Part shown: positions 9,005-16,605 of the stretch, one piece after another
Position numbering within the stretch: position 1 is the first letter of the stretch
How the letters are laid out: every line of letters begins with the position of its first letter
NCBI GenBank assembly: GCA_012838125.1
Contig: DUPW01000002.1
Coordinates: 1 to 56,386 of the forward strand
Length of the DNA stretch: 56,386 nt
Direction of reading: 5' to 3'
From: Papillibacter sp.
GTDB taxonomy: Bacteria; Bacillota; Clostridia; Oscillospirales; Oscillospiraceae
Notes under the pieces: generated by a model
Seen by the model: only the letters and a program-made list of their open reading frames with translations
What the model was told of the DNA's origin: nothing
The model's database searches: none
Position numbers and translations under genes: made by a program

Positions 9005-9161
9005 GAATGGCGAAAGACTGAAAAACAGTCTGTAACGAAAAACCGCGGTTTGCGCCGAAAGCACGACAGTAGGTTTTGTGACATTCCGGCCGCAAAGGGC
9101 CTTGTTTTGCATGAATTACACGTTTTTAGGGCATACTGGCACGGAAATGGGCGTAAAGCAC
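9005..9161. other. intergenic stretch between degV and the aspS promoter
   Basis: There is no convincing gene here. A short hairpin (AGACTG 9015-9020, CAGTCT 9026-9031) and the palindrome AACCGCGGTT follow the degV stop, but neither is followed by a run of T, so I do not call an intrinsic terminator. The rest is featureless to me. Confidence 0.5.
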
Positions 9162-9190
9162 TTGACAGTATCAGGCTGAGGGGATATAAT
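9162..9190 (+). promoter_or_regulatory. sigma-A promoter of the aspS-gatCAB operon
   Basis: Consensus TTGACA at 9162-9167 and TATAAT at 9185-9190 are separated by exactly 17 bases. Transcription should start near 9197, giving a leader of about 330 bases that contains the T-box. Confidence 0.92.
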
Positions 9191-9195
9191 CACGT

Positions 9196-9468
9196 AATTA
9201 GAAAAGTCATAATAAGTCCCGCTTTAAGAGAGCTTAAGCGGGCAGGGTGATGGCCCTGCTTTTGTGGAAATCCCGCCAGAGAGTTCGCGTCGGCGGCTGG
9301 AAGCGCGATCGGGAGAGTAGTAAGCAGGGGAACGCGTTACTCTCATTTTCACAGCTTAATAGGAAAAGAGGGCGCATTTTTGCGCCAATGCGGGTGGCAC
9401 CGCGGGCAGAATAGTTTGCTCGTCCCGGAAATTATCGTAAGGTAATTTCCGGGGTTTTGTTATTTTAC
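9196..9468 (+). promoter_or_regulatory. T-box riboswitch leader
   Basis: The conserved T-box sequence GGGTGGCACCGCG is at 9392-9404 and is followed by a perfect terminator (9424-9466), the standard attenuation layout. AGAGAG near 9279-9284 and GGCTGGAAGC just after it resemble Stem I elements. A hairpin of GAGAGTA (9312-9318) with the TTACTCTC segment resembles Stem III. The acceptor-pairing tetramer is UGGC (9395-9398), so the sensed tRNA should carry discriminator base G73, as bacterial Asp, Asn and Glu/Gln tRNAs do. I could not assign the specifier codon by eye. Uncharged tRNA is expected to allow read-through into aspS. Confidence 0.9.
9424..9466 (+). terminator. T-box attenuator terminator
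   Basis: An 11-bp perfect stem, CCCGGAAATTA (9424-9434) with TAATTTCCGGG (9443-9453), is followed by TTTTGTTATTTT. The 5' arm adjoins the T-box, so an alternative antiterminator pairing is possible. Confidence 0.9.
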
Positions 9469-9530
9469 GGCACTTTTTTGCTCATGCCGCTCAAATGGAT
9501 GACTAAAACATAGAAGAAGGGGCCTAGGAC

Positions 9531-11258
9531 ATGTTAAGAACGCATCAGTGCAACCACATTCGACGGGAACATATTGGTACGACGGTCACCCTCGCAGGGT
9601 GGACGGACACCATCCGCGACCACGGCGGCGTCAAATTCCTCGATTTACGAGACGAAACCGGTGTGACGCAGATTGTCTTCCACGACGACAGCCTCCTTGA
9701 AGGCATCAACCGCGAGGCCGTTATCCGCGTGACGGGGCCGGTGAAGGCGCGGGACCCGGAAACGGTGAACACAAAGCTCGCCACGGGCGAAGTGGAAGTG
9801 CACGTCGAGGCGATGGAGCTGCTGGGCCCGTCCCGCAGTACGCTGCCCTTTGAAATCAAGGAATCCACCAGCACCCGCGAGGAAGTGCGCCTGAAATACC
9901 GCTTCCTCGACCTGCGAAATCCCGTAATTCACAAAAATATCGTGCTCCGGGCGAAGATACTGAGCTTCCTGCGCCGCAAAATGGAGGAGCTGGGCTTTCT
10001 CGAAATCCAGACGCCGATTCTCACGGCATCCTCCCCCGAAGGGGCGCGGGACTACCTCGTACCCAGCCGCAAACACAAGGGCAAGTTCTACGCCCTGCCC
10101 CAGGCGCCGCAGCAGTTCAAGCAAATGCTCATGGTCTCAGGGTTTGACCGTTACTTCCAAATCGCCCCCTGCTTCCGGGACGAGGACGCCCGGGGAGACC
10201 GTTCCCCCGGCGAGTTTTACCAGCTGGACTTTGAGATGGCCTTTGCCGAGCAGGAGGACGTTCTGCAGATAGCGGAGGAAGTCCTGTACGACACCTTCAC
10301 GACATTTACGGATAAGCCCGTCTCCCCCCGGCCGTTTCGCCGCCTGACCTACGCCGAGGCGATGCTCAAATACGGCACGGATAAACCGGACCTTCGCAAC
10401 CCGCTTGTTATCTGCGACCTCACGGACTTCTTTGCAAACGTGGAATTTCCGCTGTTTAAGGGCAAGCCCGTTCGCGGCATCGTGGCCGACTGCGCAGGCC
10501 GTCCCCGCAGTTTCTTTGAAAACTCCCTGAAGTTTGCCCTCTCCATCGGCATGAAGGGCCTCGGCTACATCACCTTAAACGACGGGGCGTTCAAAGGCCC
10601 GATTGAAAAGTTCTTAAGTGATGAGCAGAAACAGCAGCTCATTGACGACCTTCACATCCAAAACGGCCAGACGCTCTTCTTTATCTGTGATGCGCCGGGC
10701 GTCGTGGACAAATACGCCGGACAGATTCGCACGTGGCTCGGCGAGACGCTGGAGATTATCGAAAAGGACACGTTTGAGTTCTGCTTCATCGTGGACTATC
10801 CCATGTACGAGCGCGATGAGGAGACGGGGCAGATTATCTTTACCCACAACCCCTTCTCCATGCCCCAGGGGGGCCTTGAGGCGCTGGAGAGCAAAAACCC
10901 GCTTGACATCCTCGCCTATCAGTATGACGTGGTGTGCAACGGTGTGGAGCTGTCCTCCGGCGCAGTGCGAAACCACTCGCCCGAGATTATGAAAAAGGCC
11001 TTTGCCATCGCCGGGTATACAGAGGAGGAGCTGAAAAAACGCTTCGGCGCGCTGTATACGGCTTTCCAGTACGGCGCCCCGCCCCATGCCGGCATGGCCC
11101 CGGGTGTGGACAGAATGATTATGCTGCTGGCGGAGGAGGAGACGATTCGCGACGTAATCGCCTTCCCGCTTAATGGCAACGCCCAGGACCTCTTGATGGG
11201 CGCCCCCAGTGAAGTGACGGAGAAGCAGCTGCGAGAGGTGCATATTAAGCTGCGCTAA
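9531..11258 (+). CDS. aspS: aspartyl-tRNA synthetase (possibly non-discriminating)
   Basis: A 575-residue class II synthetase of the bacterial type. The N-terminal anticodon-binding OB domain (about 1-110) includes LAGWTDTIRDHGGVKFLDLRD. The catalytic core follows with QTPILTASSPEGARDYLVPSR, FRDEDARGDR (motif 2) and APGVDRMIML (motif 3), and a GAD-type insertion lies between motifs 2 and 3. The length is normal. Because gatC, gatA and gatB follow, this enzyme may charge both tRNA-Asp and tRNA-Asn with aspartate, the latter then being converted to Asn-tRNA; sequence alone does not prove the relaxed specificity. Expression is likely controlled by the T-box leader. Confidence 0.96.
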   Translation: MLRTHQCNHIRREHIGTTVTLAGWTDTIRDHGGVKFLDLRDETGVTQIVFHDDSLLEGINREAVIRVTGPVKARDPETVNTKLATGEVEVHVEAMELLGPSRSTLPFEIKESTSTREEVRLKYRFLDLRNPVIHKNIVLRAKILSFLRRKMEELGFLEIQTPILTASSPEGARDYLVPSRKHKGKFYALPQAPQQFKQMLMVSGFDRYFQIAPCFRDEDARGDRSPGEFYQLDFEMAFAEQEDVLQIAEEVLYDTFTTFTDKPVSPRPFRRLTYAEAMLKYGTDKPDLRNPLVICDLTDFFANVEFPLFKGKPVRGIVADCAGRPRSFFENSLKFALSIGMKGLGYITLNDGAFKGPIEKFLSDEQKQQLIDDLHIQNGQTLFFICDAPGVVDKYAGQIRTWLGETLEIIEKDTFEFCFIVDYPMYERDEETGQIIFTHNPFSMPQGGLEALESKNPLDILAYQYDVVCNGVELSSGAVRNHSPEIMKKAFAIAGYTEEELKKRFGALYTAFQYGAPPHAGMAPGVDRMIMLLAEEETIRDVIAFPLNGNAQDLLMGAPSEVTEKQLREVHIKLR

Positions 11259-11295
11259 GAACCTTTATCCAGAGACAGGAACAGGAGGGGTTTAT

Positions 11296-11583
11296 ATGAT
11301 TACGCATGACGAACTTATAAAACTTACCCGCCTTGCTAAACTCTCCCTAGACGGTGAGGACACCGATGCGTTAGTGGCGGACATCACCAGCATCTTAGAG
11401 TTTGCCAACACCGTATCCGAAGCTGTTGTGGATATGCCGAAGGAGGAGGACTCCAACGGCGCGTATAACCTGCGGGAGGATGTGGTGGAGCCCTCGTCTC
11501 CCATTGAGGACATTCTGCTCAACGCTGCAGAAAAGCAGGATACGTACTTTGTGGCGCGGAAGAAAGGGGGAACGGGCGCATGA
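11296..11583 (+). CDS. gatC: aspartyl/glutamyl-tRNA amidotransferase subunit C
   Basis: A 95-residue GatC, the small subunit that wraps around GatA and helps the complex assemble. The N-terminus with ITHDELIKLTRLAKLSL and the central LREDVVEPS segment match the family. ATG 11296 follows AGGAGGGG at about 11283-11290. Its end overlaps the gatA start (ATGA), consistent with coupled production of subunits. Confidence 0.93.
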   Translation: MITHDELIKLTRLAKLSLDGEDTDALVADITSILEFANTVSEAVVDMPKEEDSNGAYNLREDVVEPSSPIEDILLNAAEKQDTYFVARKKGGTGA

Positions 11584-13031
11584 TGACGATTAAAGAGATA
11601 AGAAAACGCCTTGACGGCGGCGAAATGAGCTGCCGGGAGCTGACCACCGCGTATCTCGACGCAGTAAAGCGGGATAACCCCGCCCTCAACGCGTACATTC
11701 TCCTGACGGAGGAGGAGGCGCTACGGGTGGCGGATGCCGTCGATGCCCGCCGCGCTAAAGGGGAGATGCTCTCACCCCTTGAAGGCGTGCCTTTCGCCCT
11801 GAAAGACTGCGTCACAACGAAGGGCATCGCCACCACCTGCGCGTCGAAAATGCTTGCGGACTACATTCCGTTTTTCGACGCCTTTATCTGGGAGAAACTC
11901 CGGGAACAAAACGCCGTTATGATTGGGAAAGGGAACATGGACGAGTTTGCCATGGGCTCCACGGGCGAAACGAGCTATTTTGGCCCTGCCAGCAACCCCC
12001 ACAACCTCGACTACGTCCCGGGCGGCAGCTCCAGCGGTGTCGCCGCCGCCGTTGCGGGGGGTCTTGCGGTGTTCGGCATCGGCTCCGATACGGGCGGCAG
12101 TGTGCGCATCCCCGCCGCCTTCTGCGGACTTGTGGGCCTTAAGCCCACCTACGGCGCCGTTTCCCGCCGGGGCGTCATCGCCTACGGCTCATCCCTCGAC
12201 CAAATCGGACCCATCGCCGCCTGCGCCGAAGACGCCGCCCTTGTGTTCGATGCCATCAACGCAAAAGACCCGGGGGATATGACGAGCGTCGGCTCGGAGC
12301 CTGTGACGCCGAAGCTGACCGGAAGCGTCGCCGGCATGAAAATCGGTATGGCGAAGGAATTCTTCGAGGTCATGTCCCCGCCGGTCCGGGAAGCGATTGA
12401 GCGGTCGGTTAAACTGTTTGAAAAAATGGGCGCCGAGATTGTGTCCCTTGATTTTCCCATGCTCCGCTACACCCTCTCGACGTACTACATCATCGCCTGC
12501 GCCGAGGCGGCCTCGAACCTCGGCAAGTTCGACGGCCTACGTTACGGTTACCGCACCGACGCCGCCGCAGACTTAGACGACTTTATCTGCCGTACCCGCA
12601 CGGAAGGCTTCGGGCAGGAGGTGCGCCGCCGCATCCTGCTGGGCACGTACGTCCTCAGCGCAGGGTATTACGATGCATACTACAACAAAGCGCAGCAGCT
12701 GCGCCGCGCTATTAAAGGCGAATTTGCGAAGATGTTTAAGGAGTGCGACCTGCTCCTCGGGCCCACGGTTGCAACGACGGCGCTGAAAAAAGGAAGCGGC
12801 CTGACGCCGGTGGAGATGTACCAGACGGATATCTGCACCTCGTCGGTGAACCTGGCGGGCCTGCCGGCGGTATCGGTGCCCTGCGGATTTGACGAGAAGG
12901 GTCTGCCGATTGGCCTGCAGCTTGTTGGCCCCCACTTTAAGGAAGACAGGGTATTGAGCGCCGCACTGGCCTTTGAACGTGAAACGGCCGGAGAATATCT
13001 TCGGGCATCGGGCATGGGGGTGAAGCTGTAA
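11580..13031 (+). CDS. gatA: aspartyl/glutamyl-tRNA amidotransferase subunit A
   Basis: A 483-residue amidase-signature enzyme that releases ammonia from glutamine. It shows the catalytic Lys in PFALKDCVTTKG, and the Ser-cisSer-Lys signature region GGSSSGVAAAVAGG followed by SDTGGSVRIPAAFCG. ATG 11580 overlaps the gatC stop; ATG 11583 is an equal alternative. The ammonia is channelled to GatB. The stop shares one base with the gatB ATG (TAATG). Confidence 0.96.
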   Translation: MMTIKEIRKRLDGGEMSCRELTTAYLDAVKRDNPALNAYILLTEEEALRVADAVDARRAKGEMLSPLEGVPFALKDCVTTKGIATTCASKMLADYIPFFDAFIWEKLREQNAVMIGKGNMDEFAMGSTGETSYFGPASNPHNLDYVPGGSSSGVAAAVAGGLAVFGIGSDTGGSVRIPAAFCGLVGLKPTYGAVSRRGVIAYGSSLDQIGPIAACAEDAALVFDAINAKDPGDMTSVGSEPVTPKLTGSVAGMKIGMAKEFFEVMSPPVREAIERSVKLFEKMGAEIVSLDFPMLRYTLSTYYIIACAEAASNLGKFDGLRYGYRTDAAADLDDFICRTRTEGFGQEVRRRILLGTYVLSAGYYDAYYNKAQQLRRAIKGEFAKMFKECDLLLGPTVATTALKKGSGLTPVEMYQTDICTSSVNLAGLPAVSVPCGFDEKGLPIGLQLVGPHFKEDRVLSAALAFERETAGEYLRASGMGVKL

Positions 13032-14443
13032 TGTTTGAAATGGTTATTGGACTGGAAACACACGTTGAGCTTTCCACGAAGACGAAAATCTTCTGCTCCT
13101 GCACCACACAGTTTGGCGGTGAGCCGAACACCCACTGCTGCCCGATTTGCACCGGTCAGCCTGGCACACTGCCGGTTCTGAACAAGAAGGCCGTGGAATA
13201 CGCCATCACGGCGGGTCTTGCCCTGGGCTGCCGCATCAACAGGCACTCCGTCATGGCCCGCAAGCACTACGTGTATCCCGACCTGTCGAAGGCGTACCAG
13301 ATTTCCCAGTATGAGCTGCCCCTGTGCGAAGGGGGGAAGGTCACCCTCTCAAACGGCCGGGAAATCCGCATCACCCGCATCCACATCGAAGAGGACGCCG
13401 GCAAGCTGGTGCATCAGGGCAACATGGCCCTTATCGACTACAACCGCGGCGGTGTGCCCCTCATTGAAATCGTCACGGAGCCGGATTTCCGCAGCGCCGA
13501 GGAGGCGACGGAATATCTTGAAAAGCTGCAGACGATTCTTCGCGCTGTGAAGGTATCCGATTGCCGTATGCAGGAGGGGTCCATGCGCTGTGACGTGAAC
13601 CTGTCCGTCCGCCGGAAAGGGGAGACGGCCTTCGGTATACGCTCGGAGGTGAAGAACCTCAACTCCTTTACCTCCGTGGCGCAGGCTATTGGATACGAGT
13701 TTGAACGCCACGTCGACATTCTCCAGGCCGGCGGCACCGTCGAGCAGGAGACGCGCCACTTCAACGCCGAGGACGGCACCACCACGTCCCTGCGTGACAA
13801 GGAAAACGCCGACGACTACCGCTACTTCCCGGATCCGGACATCATCGAGATTCTCGTGCCTGAGGAGGTGCTCCACCGTCTTGAGGCAGAGCTGCCTGAA
13901 CTGCCGGACGCAAAGTTCGATCGCTATGTGAAGGAGCTGGGTATTCCGGAGGACGACGCGAAGATGCTCACGAAGTACCGCCCCGTGTCGGAGTACTTCG
14001 AGCGGGCTTCGGAAGGCGTCACCCAGCCGAAGACGGTGGCCTCCTTTATCATCACACAGATGTTTGCCCAGATTCAGACGGAGGCCGAGCGCGAGCACTG
14101 GAACCCCGACACCACGGCAGAGCAGCTGCGTGAGCTGGTGCGGCTGCTGGAGTCCGGGAAAATCAGCCGCAACGTGGCAAAACGTGTCTTTACGAGCATG
14201 CTGGAGACGGGCAAGGGCGCCCATGATTTCCTCTCGGAGGATGACCTCGCCGGATTTGACCCGTCCCAGCTGACGAGTCTGTGCCAGAAGGCCATAGACG
14301 AAAACCCCAAAACCGTCTCCGACTACAAAAACGGCAAGGAGAAGGCCATTAAAGCACTGGTGGGCGCTGTTATGCGCGCCACGAAGGGCCGGGCAGACGC
14401 CCTCGCGGCGGAAGCGGAGCTGAAACGGCTCATCGACCAGTAA
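13031..14443 (+). CDS. gatB: aspartyl/glutamyl-tRNA amidotransferase subunit B
   Basis: A 470-residue subunit that activates the side-chain carboxylate of mis-acylated Glu-tRNA-Gln or Asp-tRNA-Asn and amidates it. The start MFEMVIGLETHVELSTKTKIF, the cysteine-rich CSC...CCPIC segment, the central YCGAR-like core region with EEDAGKLVH, and the C-terminal YqeY-like tail (about 325-470) are all present. The stop is followed within 20 bases by a strong terminator, so this is the last gene of the aspS operon. Confidence 0.96.
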   Translation: MFEMVIGLETHVELSTKTKIFCSCTTQFGGEPNTHCCPICTGQPGTLPVLNKKAVEYAITAGLALGCRINRHSVMARKHYVYPDLSKAYQISQYELPLCEGGKVTLSNGREIRITRIHIEEDAGKLVHQGNMALIDYNRGGVPLIEIVTEPDFRSAEEATEYLEKLQTILRAVKVSDCRMQEGSMRCDVNLSVRRKGETAFGIRSEVKNLNSFTSVAQAIGYEFERHVDILQAGGTVEQETRHFNAEDGTTTSLRDKENADDYRYFPDPDIIEILVPEEVLHRLEAELPELPDAKFDRYVKELGIPEDDAKMLTKYRPVSEYFERASEGVTQPKTVASFIITQMFAQIQTEAEREHWNPDTTAEQLRELVRLLESGKISRNVAKRVFTSMLETGKGAHDFLSEDDLAGFDPSQLTSLCQKAIDENPKTVSDYKNGKEKAIKALVGAVMRATKGRADALAAEAELKRLIDQ

Positions 14444-14459
14444 GTTACACGAAAAAGGC

Positions 14460-14495
14460 AAAGCGCGGATAAAACCGCGCTTTGTTTCTTTTTTT
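14460..14495 (+). terminator. terminator of the aspS-gatCAB operon
   Basis: A 9-bp stem AAAGCGCGG (14460-14468) with CCGCGCTTT (14475-14483) precedes a T-rich tract to 14495. Its T-tract lies right next to the BirA operator. Confidence 0.92.
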
Positions 14496-14496
14496 G

Positions 14497-14529
14497 ATTG
14501 TCACCGATTAGCAAGAGGAGGTTGACAAT
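14497..14529 (+). promoter_or_regulatory. BirA operator
   Basis: An inverted repeat, ATTGTCACC (14497-14505), 14 bases, GGTTGACAAT (14520-14529), has nine of ten positions symmetrical apart from one gap. It fits the published Firmicutes biotin-repressor site, TTGTnAACC and GGTTnACAA arms separated by 14-16 bases. Its right arm contains the -35 box of the promoter that drives birA-bioY, so bound BirA-biotinyl-AMP should block transcription. Confidence 0.85.
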
Positions 14530-14550
14530 GGCCTTTCCGGAATTTATAAT
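14522..14550 (+). promoter_or_regulatory. sigma-A promoter of birA-bioY
   Basis: TTGACA (14522-14527) and TATAAT (14545-14550) are 17 bases apart. A short inverted repeat with loop ATAAA follows at 14551-14574 and ends in CTCTTTT; it may be an early hairpin in the leader. Confidence 0.9.
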
Positions 14551-14629
14551 GAGCCTCAATAAATGAGGGCGCTCTTTTCGCGGGACATGGGGGAAGGGGC
14601 GCTGTGCTCAATCAAAGTGGGGTGAGACC

Positions 14630-15619
14630 GTGGAACTGAAGGAGCAGATTCTCGCGGCCCTTGAGGGGAAGAAGGGAAGCTATATATCGGGGGAAGCGCT
14701 GGCAAGGGCGTTTTTCGTCAGCCGCAACGCCGTTTGGAAGGCCATAGAAGCCCTGCGCAAGGAAGGGCATCGCATCGAGGCGGTGACGAATAAGGGCTAC
14801 CGCCTTGCTTTTGATAGTGACGTGCTCTCGCCCCAGAGCATTTCAGCCTGCCTTGGTGATAATGCGGGGCTTTTTGACATTCTCGTGGAGCCGTCTCTGC
14901 CCTCCACGAACACACACCTGAAAACCCTCGCGGCGGAGGGTGCGCTGGAGGGAACTGTCGTCGTAGCTCTTGAACAGACGGCCGGGCGCGGGCGGATGGG
15001 GCGCAGTTTCTTCTCGCCCCGGGGGGCGGGCGTCTATTTCAGCCTTTTGTTCCGCCCGAAAATGAGCGCCATGGACGCAACCCTTGTGACGACGGCCGCC
15101 GCCGTGGCCGTGACGGATGCACTCAAGAGCGTGACAGGTGTCAATGCCCTGATAAAATGGGTCAACGACGTGTACGTGGGTGAGAAGAAGGTTTGCGGAA
15201 TTCTAACGGAAGGCTCCTTTAACGTGGAGACGGGGGGCCTTGATTCCATCGTCCTCGGTATCGGCATCAACATAGAACCGCCGCCAGAGGGTTTTCCGGA
15301 GGAACTTACGCATATCGCTGCGCCACTTTACGGCGATGTCGCGCCGGCGGGGGTTAAAAGCCGGCTGATTGCGGCGGTGCTAACGCGGTTTTACGATTTT
15401 ATGCCCCGCCTTGAGGAGAAGCCCCACCTGAAAGACTACCGCGCGCGGATGTTCCTTCAAGGACGGGCGGTTGAGGTGGTGGTGGGCGACGTATCCCGCC
15501 GGGCGATGGTGCTGGGGTTAGATGAGGAATTTCGCCTTCTCGTGCGGTACGATAGCGGCGAACAAGACGCCCTCATGAGCGGTGAGGTACGCATCCTGCC
15601 GGAAAGGAGCGGCGTATGA
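14630..15619 (+). CDS. birA: bifunctional biotin protein ligase / biotin operon repressor
   Basis: A 329-residue BirA with both halves. A winged helix-turn-helix lies at about residues 5-60 (SGEALARAFFVSRNAVWKAI). The ligase domain has GRGRMGRSFFSP, the biotinyl-AMP loop, and KWVNDVYV in place of the usual KWPNDV; a small SH3-like C-terminal domain (about 280-329) closes the protein. It biotinylates AccB and, when loaded with biotinyl-AMP, represses transcription. The operator at 14497-14529 shows that it controls its own operon. The GTG start at 14630 follows GGGGTGAG. It overlaps bioY by four bases. Confidence 0.95.
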   Translation: MELKEQILAALEGKKGSYISGEALARAFFVSRNAVWKAIEALRKEGHRIEAVTNKGYRLAFDSDVLSPQSISACLGDNAGLFDILVEPSLPSTNTHLKTLAAEGALEGTVVVALEQTAGRGRMGRSFFSPRGAGVYFSLLFRPKMSAMDATLVTTAAAVAVTDALKSVTGVNALIKWVNDVYVGEKKVCGILTEGSFNVETGGLDSIVLGIGINIEPPPEGFPEELTHIAAPLYGDVAPAGVKSRLIAAVLTRFYDFMPRLEEKPHLKDYRARMFLQGRAVEVVVGDVSRRAMVLGLDEEFRLLVRYDSGEQDALMSGEVRILPERSGV

Positions 15620-16146
15620 GCAGTAAGAAGCTGGTGATAACGGCGCTCTTTGCCGCGGTATTATGCGTGATTGCGCCCGTTACGATCCCCTTAGAGCCCA
15701 TACCCCTGTCCCTTGCCACCTTTGCTGTCTATCTCATGGGGGCGGTGCTCGGCGTCAAACAGGCTCTTGCGGCGGTGTGCGTCTACATTCTACTTGGCGC
15801 GGCAGGTGTGCCCGTTTTTTCAAACTTTACGGGCGGCGTTCAGAAGATTCTGGGGGTCACCGGCGGTTTTATCTTCGGCTATCTGCCCTGCGCCGCGATT
15901 ACGGCGGCTTTGACCCGTAAGATCGGCCCGTGGAAGGGGCGGTATCCCGCCGCCATGCTCTGCGGAACCGTTGCGCTTTATGTGTGCGGCACAGCGTGGT
16001 TTTTGGTCGCTGCGAAATCCACCCTCGGCACAGCGCTGCTTGCCTGCGTCGTCCCCTTTCTGCCGGGGGATGCGGTGAAAATCGCCCTCGCCAGCGTGAT
16101 TGCGCCCATGGTAAAAAGGCGAATTGCGGTACTTTCGGAAAAATGA
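15616..16146 (+). CDS. bioY: biotin transporter BioY
   Basis: A 176-residue very hydrophobic protein with about six membrane helices. The segment GAAGVPVFSNFTGG followed by GVTGGFIFGY is the BioY signature. BioY is the substrate-specific S component of an ECF-type biotin transporter; EcfA/EcfT are not in this window. The start overlaps the birA stop (ATGA). Joint control with birA means uptake is switched off when biotin is plentiful. Confidence 0.95.
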   Translation: MSSKKLVITALFAAVLCVIAPVTIPLEPIPLSLATFAVYLMGAVLGVKQALAAVCVYILLGAAGVPVFSNFTGGVQKILGVTGGFIFGYLPCAAITAALTRKIGPWKGRYPAAMLCGTVALYVCGTAWFLVAAKSTLGTALLACVVPFLPGDAVKIALASVIAPMVKRRIAVLSEK

Positions 16147-16162
16147 AAACAGTCCGAAAGCG

Positions 16163-16196
16163 AAAGCCGGAGACAGATTACTCTGTCTCCGGCTTT
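16163..16196 (+). terminator. terminator after bioY
   Basis: A 15-bp perfect stem (16163-16177 with 16182-16196) with a four-base loop ends in TTTT. It stands between convergent genes and may also stop transcripts of the ferredoxin operon arriving from the right, although the T content on that side is poorer. Confidence 0.85.
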
Positions 16197-16289
16197 TATG
16201 TACATCATCCTATGTTCTTCAAATAGAGCCTAGCGCAAACGCTCATTTCCGCGCCGATGCCTACCAAAAGATGCATGGCATGCAGGAGA

Positions 16290-16586
16290 TTATTTTACCT
16301 GCATGACTTCGCCGGTTTCCTTGTTTCTCCAGCGCGGCTTGAGAGGAAGCGGATAGTTGAACTTGATTGCGCCCGGGGTGGGGCAATCGGTGACGCAGCA
16401 GCCGCAATACCAGCACTCTTCAGGATGAAGGATGATGGGGGGCTTGCCTTTCTCCGGATTGGGAATGTAAACGTCGATCTGGCATACCTCGACGCAGGTG
16501 TTACAACCAATGCACTTTTCCGGGTTAAATATGACCGGGGTGCTCGGTGACTGCACATTAGGGAGCGCATAAACTTTGTCTGCCAT
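16290..16586 (-). CDS. dicluster 4Fe-4S ferredoxin, partner of the flavoprotein
   Basis: A 98-residue protein with two complete 4Fe-4S motifs: CIGCNTCVEVC (Cys25, 28, 31, 35) and CWYCGCCVTDCP (Cys58, 61, 64, 68). The spacing between motifs and the C-terminal tail recall the beta subunits of adenylylsulfate reductase-like pairs more than a soluble clostridial ferredoxin. It starts 19 bases after the flavoprotein stop and follows a GGAGGAGG-type site. It very probably passes electrons to or from that flavoprotein. The donor and acceptor are unknown. Confidence 0.9.
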   Translation of the reverse strand: MADKVYALPNVQSPSTPVIFNPEKCIGCNTCVEVCQIDVYIPNPEKGKPPIILHPEECWYCGCCVTDCPTPGAIKFNYPLPLKPRWRNKETGEVMQVK

Positions 16587-16605
16587 TTGACTGCCTCCTC
16601 CTGTC

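Noticed and set aside
9015-9031. Hairpin after the degV-like gene as a terminator
   Set aside because: The six-base stem is not followed by a T-run.
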